This document shows positions 27,275 to 35,616 of a stretch of DNA of 64,000 nucleotides, in pieces. The position numbers and the translations under genes were made by a program. The DNA comes from Chloroflexota bacterium (GTDB lineage Bacteria; Chloroflexota; Dehalococcoidia; Bin125). The number at the start of each line of letters is the position of its first letter. Positions within the stretch are counted from its first letter, which is position 1. The stretch lies in the NCBI GenBank assembly GCA_003228175.2, contig QGNQ01000003.1, positions 62,001-126,000 on the forward strand. The letters run 5' to 3'. The notes below the pieces were generated by a model. That model searched no databases. It was not told where the DNA came from and saw nothing but the letters and a program-made list of their open reading frames with translations.

Positions 27275-29080
27275 CTACTGCTCGAGGCCGATGTAGCGCA
27301 GATGCGGAATGATAGAGCGTGGCGGCAAATAGCCCGTCACGTACGGCTTGACCACCTGGTTCGCGGTGCCGAAGAAGAGGGGCACCCAGGGGGCGTCCTC
27401 CACGATCACGCGCTCCGCTTCGCGGTAGAGCTCAATGCGGCGCTCGGCGTCCAGCTCGACCCGGGCTTCCTCAACAAGGGCGTCGAGTTCGTCGCTCTGG
27501 TAGGCCGGGTTGTTCTGCAAGGAGCTGCTGTGGAAGAGCAGGTCAATGATGTTCTCGGGGTCGGGGTAGTCCAGGATCCAGCCCAGGCTGAAGGCTTGGT
27601 ACAGGCCCTGGTCCAACTCTGAGAAGAAGTTCGCCGCTTCGACCTGCTGAATCTCGATGTCGAGGCCCAGGTTCTCGCGCCACATGTCTTGAATCGCGAC
27701 GATGACGTTGCCCGGCGTCGCGCCAGCGCCCGGCACCGTGATGCGGATGTTCTCCAGGAATGGTGTGCCGGCGTACGAGGAGGCGTCCAGCGTCTCCTTA
27801 GCCAGCTCCGGGTCGAAGGGGAGGCCGCCGTAGGCCTCATCGAAAGCGGCGAGGCCGGGCGGAATGACGCCGTTGGCGACCGGTGCGATGGACTGCAGCA
27901 CGACATCCGCGATGGTCTGCTTGTCGATCGCCATCGCGAGCGCGCGGCGCACGTCGCGGTCGTCGAAGGGGGGCTGCTGGGTGTTGAAGCCGACGTAGAA
28001 GATGGAGAGTTCGTTGCGACTGACGAACTCCGCGTTGAGGTCGGAGTTGGGGTCGCGCGCGCGTTCGATGTCGTTGGTGCCAACGTCGGCGATGTCAACT
28101 TCGTTGTTCTCGTACTGCGTGAGTCCACCGCCCGCGAAGCGCACCTCGACGCGCTCGATGATGGCGAGCTCCAGGTGGTACCGATCCCAGCGCTCCAGCA
28201 CCATGCCTTCGCCCAGGTTCCACTCGACCAGCGTGAAGGGGCCGGTGCCATTCGGCTGCGAGGCCCAGTTGCGGGGGTCGTTCTCGACCTGCTGCCGATC
28301 GACGACGAAGGATGTGGGGTAGGTGAGCTTGAAGAGGAAGTACGGCTTGGGCGCGTCGATCGTGATCTGGATGGTGTTGTCGTCGACCACCTGGATGCCG
28401 CTGATCTCGTCGGCCCGGCCGCGCATGTAGTCGACGGCCCCAAGGATGTCGTTGAGGAAGTCCGGCGCGGTGGGCGAGAACGTGTCCGGGTGGGCGTGGC
28501 GCTCAATGCTCCACTTGACGTCGTCCGCCATGACGCGGCGGCCGTTGTGGAAGAGTGCGTCGCGCCGCAGGTGGAAGGTGTACGTCACCGTGCCGTCTGC
28601 GTTCTCGGTGAACTCGGGCAGGGTTTCGGCCAGGTCCGGAATAATCCGCAGATCCTGGTCGAGGCTGAGCAGGCCGCCAAAGATCTCGACGACGAAGCGG
28701 GCCGAATCGACGCTGGTGGTGAGGGCGGGGTCCAGGGTGAGGGGGGAGGAGAAGGCGAGTCGCAGGTCGCCGCTGGGGGCCGTCGCGGGGGAGCGGGAGG
28801 GTGTGCTCTGTTCTTCCGCTTGCGCCTGAGCCTGAGCCTGGGCCTGGGATTGGGATTGGGACTGCGACTGCGCCTGCGCCTGCGCCTGCTCCGATTGATC
28901 GGCCGGCGCGGCCTCGTCGTCGCTCTCGCGTTCATCGCGGGTCGCCGCTGTGCCGGGATCATCAGCGGCGTCATCGCCGTCGCTGCCGCCGCCACAGGCG
29001 GCGCCGACCAGCGCCGCGACGAAGATCAGTGTCAGGATCGAGGCCCAGCGGCCTTTGGCGTTGGTCAACGCAGCGTTCAT
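27275..29080 (-). CDS. ABC transporter substrate-binding lipoprotein, family 5 (OppA/DppA-like)
   Basis: Extracytoplasmic solute receptor of 601 residues anchored by lipid. The signal peptide ends VAALVGAAC (lipobox, about residue 29). An acidic stretch and an Ala-Gln/Ser-Gln repeat linker (about 64-88) precede the SBP_bac_5 fold: LRLAFSSPLTLDPALTTSVD, TVTYTFHLRRDALFHNGRRV and VRRALAMAIDKQTIADVVL are typical. Ligand class (oligopeptide, dipeptide, nickel or other) cannot be told. It is the first gene of the three-gene transporter operon. The linker probably spaces the receptor away from the membrane in a cell with a wall but no evident outer membrane. Confidence 0.9.
   Translation of the reverse strand: MNAALTNAKGRWASILTLIFVAALVGAACGGGSDGDDAADDPGTAATRDERESDDEAAPADQSEQAQAQAQSQSQSQSQAQAQAQAQAEEQSTPSRSPATAPSGDLRLAFSSPLTLDPALTTSVDSARFVVEIFGGLLSLDQDLRIIPDLAETLPEFTENADGTVTYTFHLRRDALFHNGRRVMADDVKWSIERHAHPDTFSPTAPDFLNDILGAVDYMRGRADEISGIQVVDDNTIQITIDAPKPYFLFKLTYPTSFVVDRQQVENDPRNWASQPNGTGPFTLVEWNLGEGMVLERWDRYHLELAIIERVEVRFAGGGLTQYENNEVDIADVGTNDIERARDPNSDLNAEFVSRNELSIFYVGFNTQQPPFDDRDVRRALAMAIDKQTIADVVLQSIAPVANGVIPPGLAAFDEAYGGLPFDPELAKETLDASSYAGTPFLENIRITVPGAGATPGNVIVAIQDMWRENLGLDIEIQQVEAANFFSELDQGLYQAFSLGWILDYPDPENIIDLLFHSSSLQNNPAYQSDELDALVEEARVELDAERRIELYREAERVIVEDAPWVPLFFGTANQVVKPYVTGYLPPRSIIPHLRYIGLEQ
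28821..28890 (-). repeat. Hexanucleotide repeat coding an (Ala/Ser-Gln)n linker
   Basis: About eleven imperfect 6-bp units, read on the minus strand as GCN-CAG or TCN-CAG, encode alternating Gln with Ala or Ser in the substrate-binding lipoprotein linker. Units are grouped by variant (gcctga, gcctgg, gattgg, gactgc, gcctgc on the plus strand), as expected from slippage followed by drift. The length change per unit is in frame. Confidence 0.8.
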
Positions 29081-29200
29081 GGGTCAGTCCTCGCTCGCTC
29101 GCTCCGCCCGCCTCGCTGCGTGGCACGGTGCCCCGCCTGGCGTGGCGCAGGTTACCACCGGGATGACCGCGGAATTGCTAGCGCACTGCTAGCGGAGCGA

Positions 29201-31018
29201 TCACATGTCGTGAAGTACGGGCGGGGCCGCCAGGCGGATGCCGAGCTCGTCCAACTGATCGCTGGCGACGGTGGAGGGTGCGCCGGTCAGTGGATCGGTC
29301 GCGGACTGGGTCTTGGGGAAGGCGATCACCTCACGGATGTTCTCCACGCCCATCAGCAGCATGACGACACGATCCAGCCCGACGGCGAATCCCCCGTGCG
29401 GGGGCGCGCCGTACTCGAAGGCGCGCAGCATGTGGCCGAAGCGCGCTTCTTGCTCCTCCGCACCGATGCCGAGCAGATGGAAGATCCGGGATTGGAGCGC
29501 CCGTTGATGAATCCGAATTGAGCCGGAGCCCAGCTCGTAGCCGTTGGCGATGCAGTCATAGGCGCGGGCGCGGATCCGGGCGGGATCGCTGTCCAGCAGC
29601 GACTCATCCGCCCGCAAGGGCGCCGTGAAGGGGTGGTGCTGGGCGTTCCAGCGACCGCCCTGTTCATCGCGCTCGAACATGGGGAAGTCGGTCACCCAGG
29701 CGTACTGCAGGATGTCCGGGCTGGCCAGGTCCAAGCGCGACGCGATCTCTCGGCGCAGGCCGTCCAGCACCGTGTTGACCACGCCGTCCACGTCGGCGGC
29801 GAGCAGTACCAGATCGCCCGACTTGGCATCGCAGCGCGTGCCGATCGCCTGCACGGTCTCCAGACCGAGATGACGCAGGACCGGGGAGCGAACGTCGTCC
29901 TCCGTGGCGTCCGCGGGCGGGGCCGTGAACTGGATCGAGACGAGCCCTTTGGCGCCCATCGTCTTGGCCAGCGCGGTGAATTCCTCGACCCGCTTGCGCG
30001 ACAGCTCGGCCCCGCCTGGCATGACGATCGCGCGCACGCGTCCGCCGGACTCGATGGCGCCGCGGAAGACGCCGAACTCGCTGTCGCGCACCAGGTCCGA
30101 GCAGTCGGACAGCTCCAGCCCATACCGCAGGTCCGGTTTGTCGCTGCCAAAGCGCTCCATGATGTCTGCATACGTGAAGCGCGGGAAGGGCGTGGGCACG
30201 TTGAGGTCCATGCGCAACGACCGTGTGAGGCCGATGAACATCTCCTCCAGCAGCGAGAGGATGTCCTCCTCCTCCACGAACGAGACCTCCAGGTCGAGCT
30301 GGGTGAACTCGGGCTGCCGGTCGGCGCGGAGGTCCTCGTCCCGGAAGCATCGCGCGATCTGGAAGTAGCGCTCCAGTCCGCCCACCATCAGCAGCTGCTT
30401 GAGCTGCTGGGGCGACTGCGGCAGCGCGTAGAACGACCCATGGTGCAGGCGGCTGGGCACCAGATAGTCGCGCGCGCCTTCCGGCGTGGCGGCGACCATG
30501 ATCGGCGTTTCGACCTCGCTGAAGGCACGCTCCGTCATGAAGTTGCGGATGTACTGGTTCACGCCGTGGCGCATCTCAATGGCGCGGACCATGGCGGGGC
30601 GGCGCAGATCGATGTAGCGGTATTCCAGGCGCAGCGTTTCGTCGACGTCGATGTCGTCGCTGATGGCGAAGGGGGGCGTCTTCGCTTCGTTGAGGACCTC
30701 CAGGGTCGTGGCCTGCAGTTCGACATCGCCGCTGGCGAGGTTGGGGTTCTTCGCCTCGTCGGAGCGCTCCACGACGGCGCCCGTGATGCGCAGGACGTAC
30801 TCGCTGCGCACGCCGGCGACGGCCTCCAGCGAGGCGTCGGCGGCCGCGTCTGGCCGCAGCACGACTTGGACGAGGCCGGCGCGGTCGCGCAGGTCGATGA
30901 AGGTCACGCCGCCGTGATCGCGCCGTCGATGCACCCAGCCGGCCAGCGTGACCTCCTGGCCGACGTGCTGCGCGCGCAGGTCTCCACAATTGTGCGTCTT
31001 GAGCACGCCGTCCCTCAC
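29201..31018 (-). CDS. aspS: Aspartyl-tRNA synthetase, probably non-discriminating
   Basis: Class II synthetase of 605 residues, bacterial type. The OB-fold anticodon domain comes first (VTLAGWVHRRRDHGG, about 24-37). The class II catalytic motifs follow, including RYFQIARCFRDEDLRADRQP, and the bacterial GAD insertion lies in the middle (about 290-420). Motif 3 is near the end (GGFAVGLDRVVMLL, then ENIREVIAFPKTQSATDPLT). His35 corresponds to the position that is His in the non-discriminating Pseudomonas AspRS and Leu in discriminating enzymes, so it may also charge tRNA-Asn and need GatCAB. That is an inference from one residue. The start is GTG. Confidence 0.95.
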   Translation of the reverse strand: MRDGVLKTHNCGDLRAQHVGQEVTLAGWVHRRRDHGGVTFIDLRDRAGLVQVVLRPDAAADASLEAVAGVRSEYVLRITGAVVERSDEAKNPNLASGDVELQATTLEVLNEAKTPPFAISDDIDVDETLRLEYRYIDLRRPAMVRAIEMRHGVNQYIRNFMTERAFSEVETPIMVAATPEGARDYLVPSRLHHGSFYALPQSPQQLKQLLMVGGLERYFQIARCFRDEDLRADRQPEFTQLDLEVSFVEEEDILSLLEEMFIGLTRSLRMDLNVPTPFPRFTYADIMERFGSDKPDLRYGLELSDCSDLVRDSEFGVFRGAIESGGRVRAIVMPGGAELSRKRVEEFTALAKTMGAKGLVSIQFTAPPADATEDDVRSPVLRHLGLETVQAIGTRCDAKSGDLVLLAADVDGVVNTVLDGLRREIASRLDLASPDILQYAWVTDFPMFERDEQGGRWNAQHHPFTAPLRADESLLDSDPARIRARAYDCIANGYELGSGSIRIHQRALQSRIFHLLGIGAEEQEARFGHMLRAFEYGAPPHGGFAVGLDRVVMLLMGVENIREVIAFPKTQSATDPLTGAPSTVASDQLDELGIRLAAPPVLHDM

Positions 31019-31113
31019 TCTTCTGGTCGATAACTGGCTGCCGCGTCACTGTGCCACGGGGCCCGATACGAATCAATGAAGTAGCGCCGTCAGACCACGG
31101 ATAGACTGCGTTG

Positions 31114-32334
31114 GTGACTCGCCCGATCAGCCTCTACGTCCACGTGCCGTTCTGCACGGTCAAGTGCGCGTACTGCGACTTCAACTCGTACGCCGGGATG
31201 GAAGATGCCATGCCGGCCTGGGAGTCGGCACTGCTGCGAGAACTGCGACTGTGGGCGCCCGTCGTGGCGGGGCGCCCGGTGCCGACGGTGTTCATTGGCG
31301 GGGGCACGCCGAGCCTGCTGGAGGGGGCGTCGATCGCGCGGATCATGCACACGATCCGCGACGCTTACGCGTTGGAGCCCGGGGCCGAGATCACGCTGGA
31401 GGCGAACCCGGAGTCCGTCGCGCTGGAGCGCCTGCGGGCGTATCGGGCAGCGGGCGTGAACCGGCTATCGATGGGGGTGCAGTCGCTCGACCCGGACGAG
31501 CTGCAGTTCCTGGACCGCCTGCACGACGCCGACCGGGCCCGCTGGGCTTTCGATCAGGCGCGGGCGGCGGGCTTCGACAACGTCAACTGCGACCTCATCT
31601 TCGGGCTGCCGGGGCAGTCGTTGGAGAGCTGGCGACGGTCGCTGGAGGGCGTCGCCGCGTTTGGATCTGACCAGGCGGGACCGGATCATCTGTCGTGCTA
31701 CGGGCTGACGGTGGAGGACGGGACGCCGCTGGCGCAACGCGTGGCCGAGGGGCGGGTGGCCGAGGCCGACCCCGACGTGGTCGCGGATATCGCGGAGTGG
31801 ACCGAGGAGCGACTGTCGGAGCTGGGCTACGCGCAGTACGAGATCAGCAACTGGGCGCGGGAGCGATCGGACGGCGAATCCCGCCCGTGCCGGCACAACC
31901 TGGTGTACTGGCGGCAGGGCGAGTACGTGGGCGTGGGACCGGGGGCGCACGGCTTCGTCGATGGGGTGCGCTACGCCGTGGAGCGCAGTCCGATGCGCTA
32001 CGTCACGGCGCTGCAGGACCAGACCGTCCCCCTTCGACAAGCTCAGGCTGGCCGGCCAGATCTCCCCTCGCCCGCCGTCGTCTCGCACGAGCTGGTCGAC
32101 CCCGCCACCGCCGCGATCGATGCGATCACGTTGGGCCTGCGCCTCAACGCCGGCATCGATGAGACGGAGATGCGCGAGCGCTACGGAGACGGGTGGAGCG
32201 GTGTTGAGGCGGGGCTCGACTGGGGCGTCCGGGAGGGACTCCTGGAGCGCAACGATCGGCTGCGGCTGACGAGTCGGGGGCGGCGGCTAGCGAATGAGGT
32301 GTTCGTGCGGGTGCTGGCGCCGGAGCTGGTATGA
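31114..32334 (+). CDS. hemW: HemW-like radical-SAM protein (HemN paralogue)
   Basis: Radical-SAM protein of about 406 residues. The [4Fe-4S]/SAM motif is VPFCTVKCAYCDFNSY, in the HemW form with only three cysteines in CxxxCxxC; GGGTPSLL, ANPESV and MGVQSLD are shared motifs. HemW inserts haem into acceptor proteins rather than acting as coproporphyrinogen dehydrogenase. The GTG at 31114 is chosen (a TTG sits one codon earlier); no clear Shine-Dalgarno is visible. About residues 305-314 are encoded by a palindromic repeat-like element (32028-32054). The stop overlaps the start of the next gene (ATGA), and the last 49 bp recur at 32706-32754. Confidence 0.87.
   Translation: MTRPISLYVHVPFCTVKCAYCDFNSYAGMEDAMPAWESALLRELRLWAPVVAGRPVPTVFIGGGTPSLLEGASIARIMHTIRDAYALEPGAEITLEANPESVALERLRAYRAAGVNRLSMGVQSLDPDELQFLDRLHDADRARWAFDQARAAGFDNVNCDLIFGLPGQSLESWRRSLEGVAAFGSDQAGPDHLSCYGLTVEDGTPLAQRVAEGRVAEADPDVVADIAEWTEERLSELGYAQYEISNWARERSDGESRPCRHNLVYWRQGEYVGVGPGAHGFVDGVRYAVERSPMRYVTALQDQTVPLRQAQAGRPDLPSPAVVSHELVDPATAAIDAITLGLRLNAGIDETEMRERYGDGWSGVEAGLDWGVREGLLERNDRLRLTSRGRRLANEVFVRVLAPELV
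32028..32054 (+). repeat. Short palindromic repeat-like element inside hemW
   Basis: The sequence CCTTCGACAAGCTCAGG, flanked by C-rich and GGCTGGCC sequence, resembles short dispersed palindromic repeats found in many GC-rich genomes; the resemblance is from memory. It reads in frame as PLRQAQAG within HemW. No second copy is seen in this window. Confidence 0.45.
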
Positions 32335-32699
32335 CGACGCTCGATCCCGCCCTTGCGTCGGAGCAATACGGCTATCTCACGACCACCGGTCGCACGTCCG
32401 GCGAGCCGCGCGAGATCGAGATCTGGTTCGCGCTGGAGGGGTCGGTCGTGTACGTGATGAGCGGCGGTCGGGATCAATCGCATTGGGTGCGAAACCTGCT
32501 GGCGGAGCCGCGGGTGTCGATGCGGATCGGCGAGACGACATTCACAGCCGTGGCGCGCCTGGTCGAGGCGGAGACCGACGAGGACGCGCTGGTGCGGCGC
32601 CTGTTACTCGCGAAGTACGCGCCGGGACACGAGGGGGACCTGTCGGAGTGGGGGCGTCGGTCGTTGCCGGTCGCGATTGAGGTGGAGTTGGTCGGGTAG
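32331..32699 (+). CDS. Deazaflavin (F420)-dependent nitroreductase-family protein, small
   Basis: A 122-residue split-barrel protein of the same broad family as the gene at 17162-17578. The motif YLTTTGRTSGEPREIEIWF is the cofactor-binding TTGR-SG region; SHWVRNLLAEPRVSMRIG follows, as usual in this family. It lacks the N-terminal membrane-association helix of Ddn. Its ATG overlaps the hemW stop by 4 nt. It is bracketed by two copies of the hemW 3' end, which suggests the arrangement arose by local duplication or recombination. The electron acceptor is unknown. Confidence 0.75.
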   Translation: MTTLDPALASEQYGYLTTTGRTSGEPREIEIWFALEGSVVYVMSGGRDQSHWVRNLLAEPRVSMRIGETTFTAVARLVEAETDEDALVRRLLLAKYAPGHEGDLSEWGRRSLPVAIEVELVG

Positions 32700-32705
32700 G
32701 GGGCG

Positions 32706-32754
32706 ACTGGCGAACGAGGTGTTCGTGCGGGTGATGGCGCCGGAGCTGGTGTGA
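32706..32754 (+). repeat. Second copy of the hemW 3' end
   Basis: These 49 bp match hemW 32286-32334 with about five mismatches, exactly 420 bp downstream. Both copies encode LANEVFVRV-APELV followed by TGA. This copy is not attached to an open hemW frame and appears to be a remnant. Confidence 0.85.
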
Positions 32755-32760
32755 TCGGGT

Positions 32761-33711
32761 CTACAAACTGGTCCACCCGCAGTTCGTACACAACGTGTAG
32801 TCCGTCGCATACGGGCCATCCTTGTCAACGTCCACCACACTGTCGCCCCGAAGCGACACCTGCCGACAGGCAGGGCACCGTGTCACTTCATACTCTTTGC
32901 TCTGCACGAGAGTCGTCAGGCTCATGTTCACCGAATTCAGAAATGACCGGAAGATCCAGTCGAGCCATTCCGGTTTGTAGTCAGTCTTCTGCGACTCGTT
33001 CAAATGACGGATTCCGAAGTCGTTCGCTATCTCGAAGAGGCGCGCTTCAGCTTTACTCGGTAACTGCGTGCCAATTGTGGCTCTAAGCTGCTCGAGGATG
33101 TCGGCGAGATCACGAATCGCATGGCGCTTGTCGTCGGGAGTCGCACCGAACCGCGCGTAACGCGAGATCGCCGACTGAACCCTCTCGTCAATGACGATGT
33201 CCCCGGTTTCGGGGACCTTCGGGGGCTCGAGTCCAGGTGGCGAAGCTGCCCAGATTTCCCCATTTTCGTGCAACTCGAAGCCGCTGCTGTACCGAGCCAG
33301 GTAGGGATTGGCGCCTCTCCTGAACTCCGCTGCCCCCGCTGCGTCGTCACCTGAGTCGACGTGGAGACCGCAATCTCCATACGAGTGGAAACCGGACTCC
33401 ACGGGCTTGGAACAATGATCGTGGAGGAACTCAATCGCGGTTAGCGTCCCGGCTTCGTGGAGACCGACGAAGTGTTCCCTCATCGGCCAGAAGCGGACCT
33501 GCGTCCGAATGAACGCCCACTGGTCGGCCCGGCCTCCGAGCGAGCCCGCAACGAACCCAGCATCGATGCATTCGTACCCGAAATGGACCTGGAAGAAGCC
33601 CGCCTCCTCGAGGTCTTCGAAGACCAGCAGCACCGCAGTCTGCAGTGCCTCTAGGTCCCTCCCAGAGTCCACTTCACCTGCCCGCTCCGCGTAGTACTGT
33701 CGGTCGCCCAT
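32761..33711 (-). CDS. Unknown protein with C-terminal zinc ribbon
   Basis: A 316-residue cytosolic protein I cannot assign. The ATG at 33711 starts the protein-like part; upstream in-frame sequence is Arg/Ser-rich and probably untranslated. Residues 1-150 look like a mixed alpha/beta domain (LEALQTAVLLVFEDLEEAGF, GLHEAGTLTAIEFLHDH). The middle (about 180-250) is helical, with VQSAISRYARFGATPDDKRH and LADILEQLRATIG, and FEIANDFGIRHLNESQK near 245. A Cys-x2-Cys...Cys-x2-Cys zinc ribbon (CPAC and CTNCGW) ends the protein. Helical regions of this kind occur in abortive-infection-like families, so a defence role is a guess. Base composition is visibly less GC-rich than the surroundings. It stands alone between hemW and the lipoprotein. 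Confidence 0.68.
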   Translation of the reverse strand: MGDRQYYAERAGEVDSGRDLEALQTAVLLVFEDLEEAGFFQVHFGYECIDAGFVAGSLGGRADQWAFIRTQVRFWPMREHFVGLHEAGTLTAIEFLHDHCSKPVESGFHSYGDCGLHVDSGDDAAGAAEFRRGANPYLARYSSGFELHENGEIWAASPPGLEPPKVPETGDIVIDERVQSAISRYARFGATPDDKRHAIRDLADILEQLRATIGTQLPSKAEARLFEIANDFGIRHLNESQKTDYKPEWLDWIFRSFLNSVNMSLTTLVQSKEYEVTRCPACRQVSLRGDSVVDVDKDGPYATDYTLCTNCGWTSL

Positions 33712-33925
33712 CCCCACGTCTGCCTTTCGAGTCAACGTTATCTCAGCCGAAGGCGCGGCGGCTCTACACAATAGGTCGAGGGAGTCAGCGCGGGCGTCCG
33801 TCTCCCGGGTCCGCGATCCGCTCCCCACGACGCAGCGCCAACGGCACGACGCCCGCCCAGATGTCCATCGCGTGGTCGGTCTCGTCGTCATCGTGGGGCC
33901 GGCCGGCCCAGCGGAGGCGTCGCCC

Positions 33926-33961
33926 GCAAACCAAAACGCCCCCCGACCGGAGCCGGGGGGC
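33926..33961 (-). terminator. Intrinsic terminator of the lipoprotein transcript
   Basis: On the minus strand GCCCCCCG and CGGGGGGC form an 8-bp stem with an 8-nt loop, followed by GTTTTGGTTTGC. It ends the transcript of the lipoprotein gene whose stop is at 33988. The tail is identical to that of the terminator at 12274-12312. The remaining gap, 33712-33925, shows nothing recognisable. Confidence 0.75.
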
Positions 33962-33987
33962 ATAGTTTGGTTGGCTGCTGCGTCCGG

Positions 33988-34487
33988 TTACTCCTCTGGG
34001 CAGCTCAGGTTTGTGGTAATCCCGTTCGACACGGCCGCGGCCTGCAAGGCCTCACAAGCGACCACGAAATCCGGCTGCACGTTGATGAAGTCGGACTCGC
34101 TCAGGAGCTCGAAGAACTCGTCATCGTCGTCAACGCCGTCGAGGTCGTCGGCGAGCTTCCTGGTCGCCTTCGTGAAGTCGTCCAGGGAGCTCACGAAGGT
34201 GTCGTGCGCGCAGCCACTTCGCTGGGCGGGTTGAGATCGCGCACGTCGTCCAGGTTGTCCTCGAGGATCTTGGCCTGATCGTCGAAGAAGCCCGACGCGT
34301 CGCCAGCGTCCTCGGGCTCGTCCAGATCGTCCTGACGGCTGTCGACGTCGGCGCCGAGTTCCTCGACCCGGTCGAAGTACGCCTGAAGGCTGAGCGGCGA
34401 ATCGCCACCACCGCCGCCGTCGTCGCCACCGCAGGCAGCAAACAGCAGGGCGATGCTGATCACCCCAATCCCGATCCATCGCTTCAC
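33988..34487 (-). pseudogene. Small lipoprotein, apparently frameshifted
   Basis: The 5' frame gives a lipoprotein start: MKRWIGIGVISIALLFAACG with the lipobox Cys19, then an acidic helical region (LQAYFDRVEELGADVDSRQD through DLNPPSEVAA), and it stops soon afterwards. The continuation appears in the neighbouring frame: AHDTFVSSLDDFTKATRKLA, then an acidic segment, ending SNGITTNLSCPEE. A single missing base in the GCGCGC run near 34205-34211 would join the two into one protein of about 166 residues. Both halves have the same acidic helical character, so the split looks recent or artefactual. Function unknown; the C-terminal Cys could pair with another cysteine (VACEAL). A terminator follows. 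Confidence 0.65.
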
Positions 34488-34613
34488 GCCATCACTCCAT
34501 TTCCGGAGACTCCCGTCGCCAAAGCCGACCTCGCTCTGTGGGATCTACCTTGCGATGGTGCGCCGCTTGCGTCAAAGCCCACCGACCGTGGTGAGAACCC
34601 GCGTTCCGGGGAT

Positions 34614-35603
34614 CTATGTGCCCCCGGCGACATCCAGGATGATCTTGCCAAAGTTCTTGTCGGCCTCCATGTAGCGATGCGCGTCCGCGGCGTCGCGCAG
34701 GGGGAAGACGGAGTCGATGACGGGGCGCATGCGACCGTCGACCAAGGCGGGCTCCAGGTGTTCCTGATAGTGGCGCGTGATCGCCACGCGGTCGGCGAGA
34801 GGGCGAGCGCGCATGACGGTGCCGAACATCTGCAGTCGCTTGACCATCAGCAAACCCAGGTTGATCTCGGTCTTGGCCCCGCCCATCATTCCCACTTCGA
34901 CGAGCCGCCCCGCGACGGCCAGTGACTTGAGGTTGCGTTCCAGGTAGGGCGCGCCGACAACGTCGAGGATGACGTGGACGCCCCCACCAGCGGAGGCGTC
35001 GTTGACGGATTCGACGAAGTCCTGCGTCTTGTAGTTGATGGCGAGGGCGGCGCCCACCTCTTTCGCCTTGGTGCACTTCTCATCGGTGCCGGCGGTGATC
35101 CAGGCCTCGCCGCCGAGCAGATTCGCGATCTGGATCGCGGCGATGCCGACGCCGCTGCCGCCGCCGTGGATCAGTGCACGCTGTCCCGGCTGCAGCCCGC
35201 CCAGCGTGTGAATCGCGGTGTTGGCGGTGAAAAAGACTTCAGGGATCGCGGCGGCGAACTGATAGTCCCAAGCGTCGGGAATAGGCATCGCCAGCTGGTG
35301 GTCGAGCGTTGCCAGCTCCCCGTAGCCACCACCACCGCTGAGCCCGTAGACGCGATCGCCAACGGCGAAGCCGGACACATTCGCGCCCGTCTCGACAACT
35401 TCACCCGACAGCTCCAGACCCAGGATCTGCGAGGCCCCGTGCTGAGGCGGATAGTTGCCCTCGCGCTGGTTGGTGTCCGCGCGGTTGAGCGCCGAGGCGT
35501 GGACGCGGACCAGGAGGTCGTCCGGGCCGGGGCTGGGGTCGGCGACCTCGGCCAACTTCAGCTGCTCGGCGCCACCGGGTTGATCAACGACGATCGCTTT
35601 CAT
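34614..35603 (-). CDS. Zinc-free NAD(P)H:quinone oxidoreductase (PIG3/zeta-crystallin type)
   Basis: A 329-residue medium-chain dehydrogenase without zinc ligands. The N-terminal fold carries VRVHASALNRADTNQREGNY and ILGLELSGEVVETG, both typical of the PIG3/QOR group. The nucleotide-binding motif is LIHGGGSGVGIAAIQIA (AxxGxxG type), and ITAGTDEKCTKAKEVGA follows the second strand; Lys/Cys positions here usually favour NADPH. VVEVGMMGG-type sequence and TVMRARPLADR are also family-like. It would reduce quinones or enals by one or two electrons. It lies 13 nt upstream of the TIR gene's end on the same strand, but a functional link is not evident. Confidence 0.87.
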   Translation of the reverse strand: MKAIVVDQPGGAEQLKLAEVADPSPGPDDLLVRVHASALNRADTNQREGNYPPQHGASQILGLELSGEVVETGANVSGFAVGDRVYGLSGGGGYGELATLDHQLAMPIPDAWDYQFAAAIPEVFFTANTAIHTLGGLQPGQRALIHGGGSGVGIAAIQIANLLGGEAWITAGTDEKCTKAKEVGAALAINYKTQDFVESVNDASAGGGVHVILDVVGAPYLERNLKSLAVAGRLVEVGMMGGAKTEINLGLLMVKRLQMFGTVMRARPLADRVAITRHYQEHLEPALVDGRMRPVIDSVFPLRDAADAHRYMEADKNFGKIILDVAGGT

Positions 35604-35616
35604 AGCACTATCTCTC

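Noticed and set aside
29166-29192. Two GCTAGC palindromes near the aspS 3' end
   Set aside because: Too short for a terminator stem and without a T-tract; probably chance.
27689-29521. A 610-codon open frame on the plus strand
   Set aside because: It is antisense to the substrate-binding lipoprotein gene, whose domains and signal peptide are clear.
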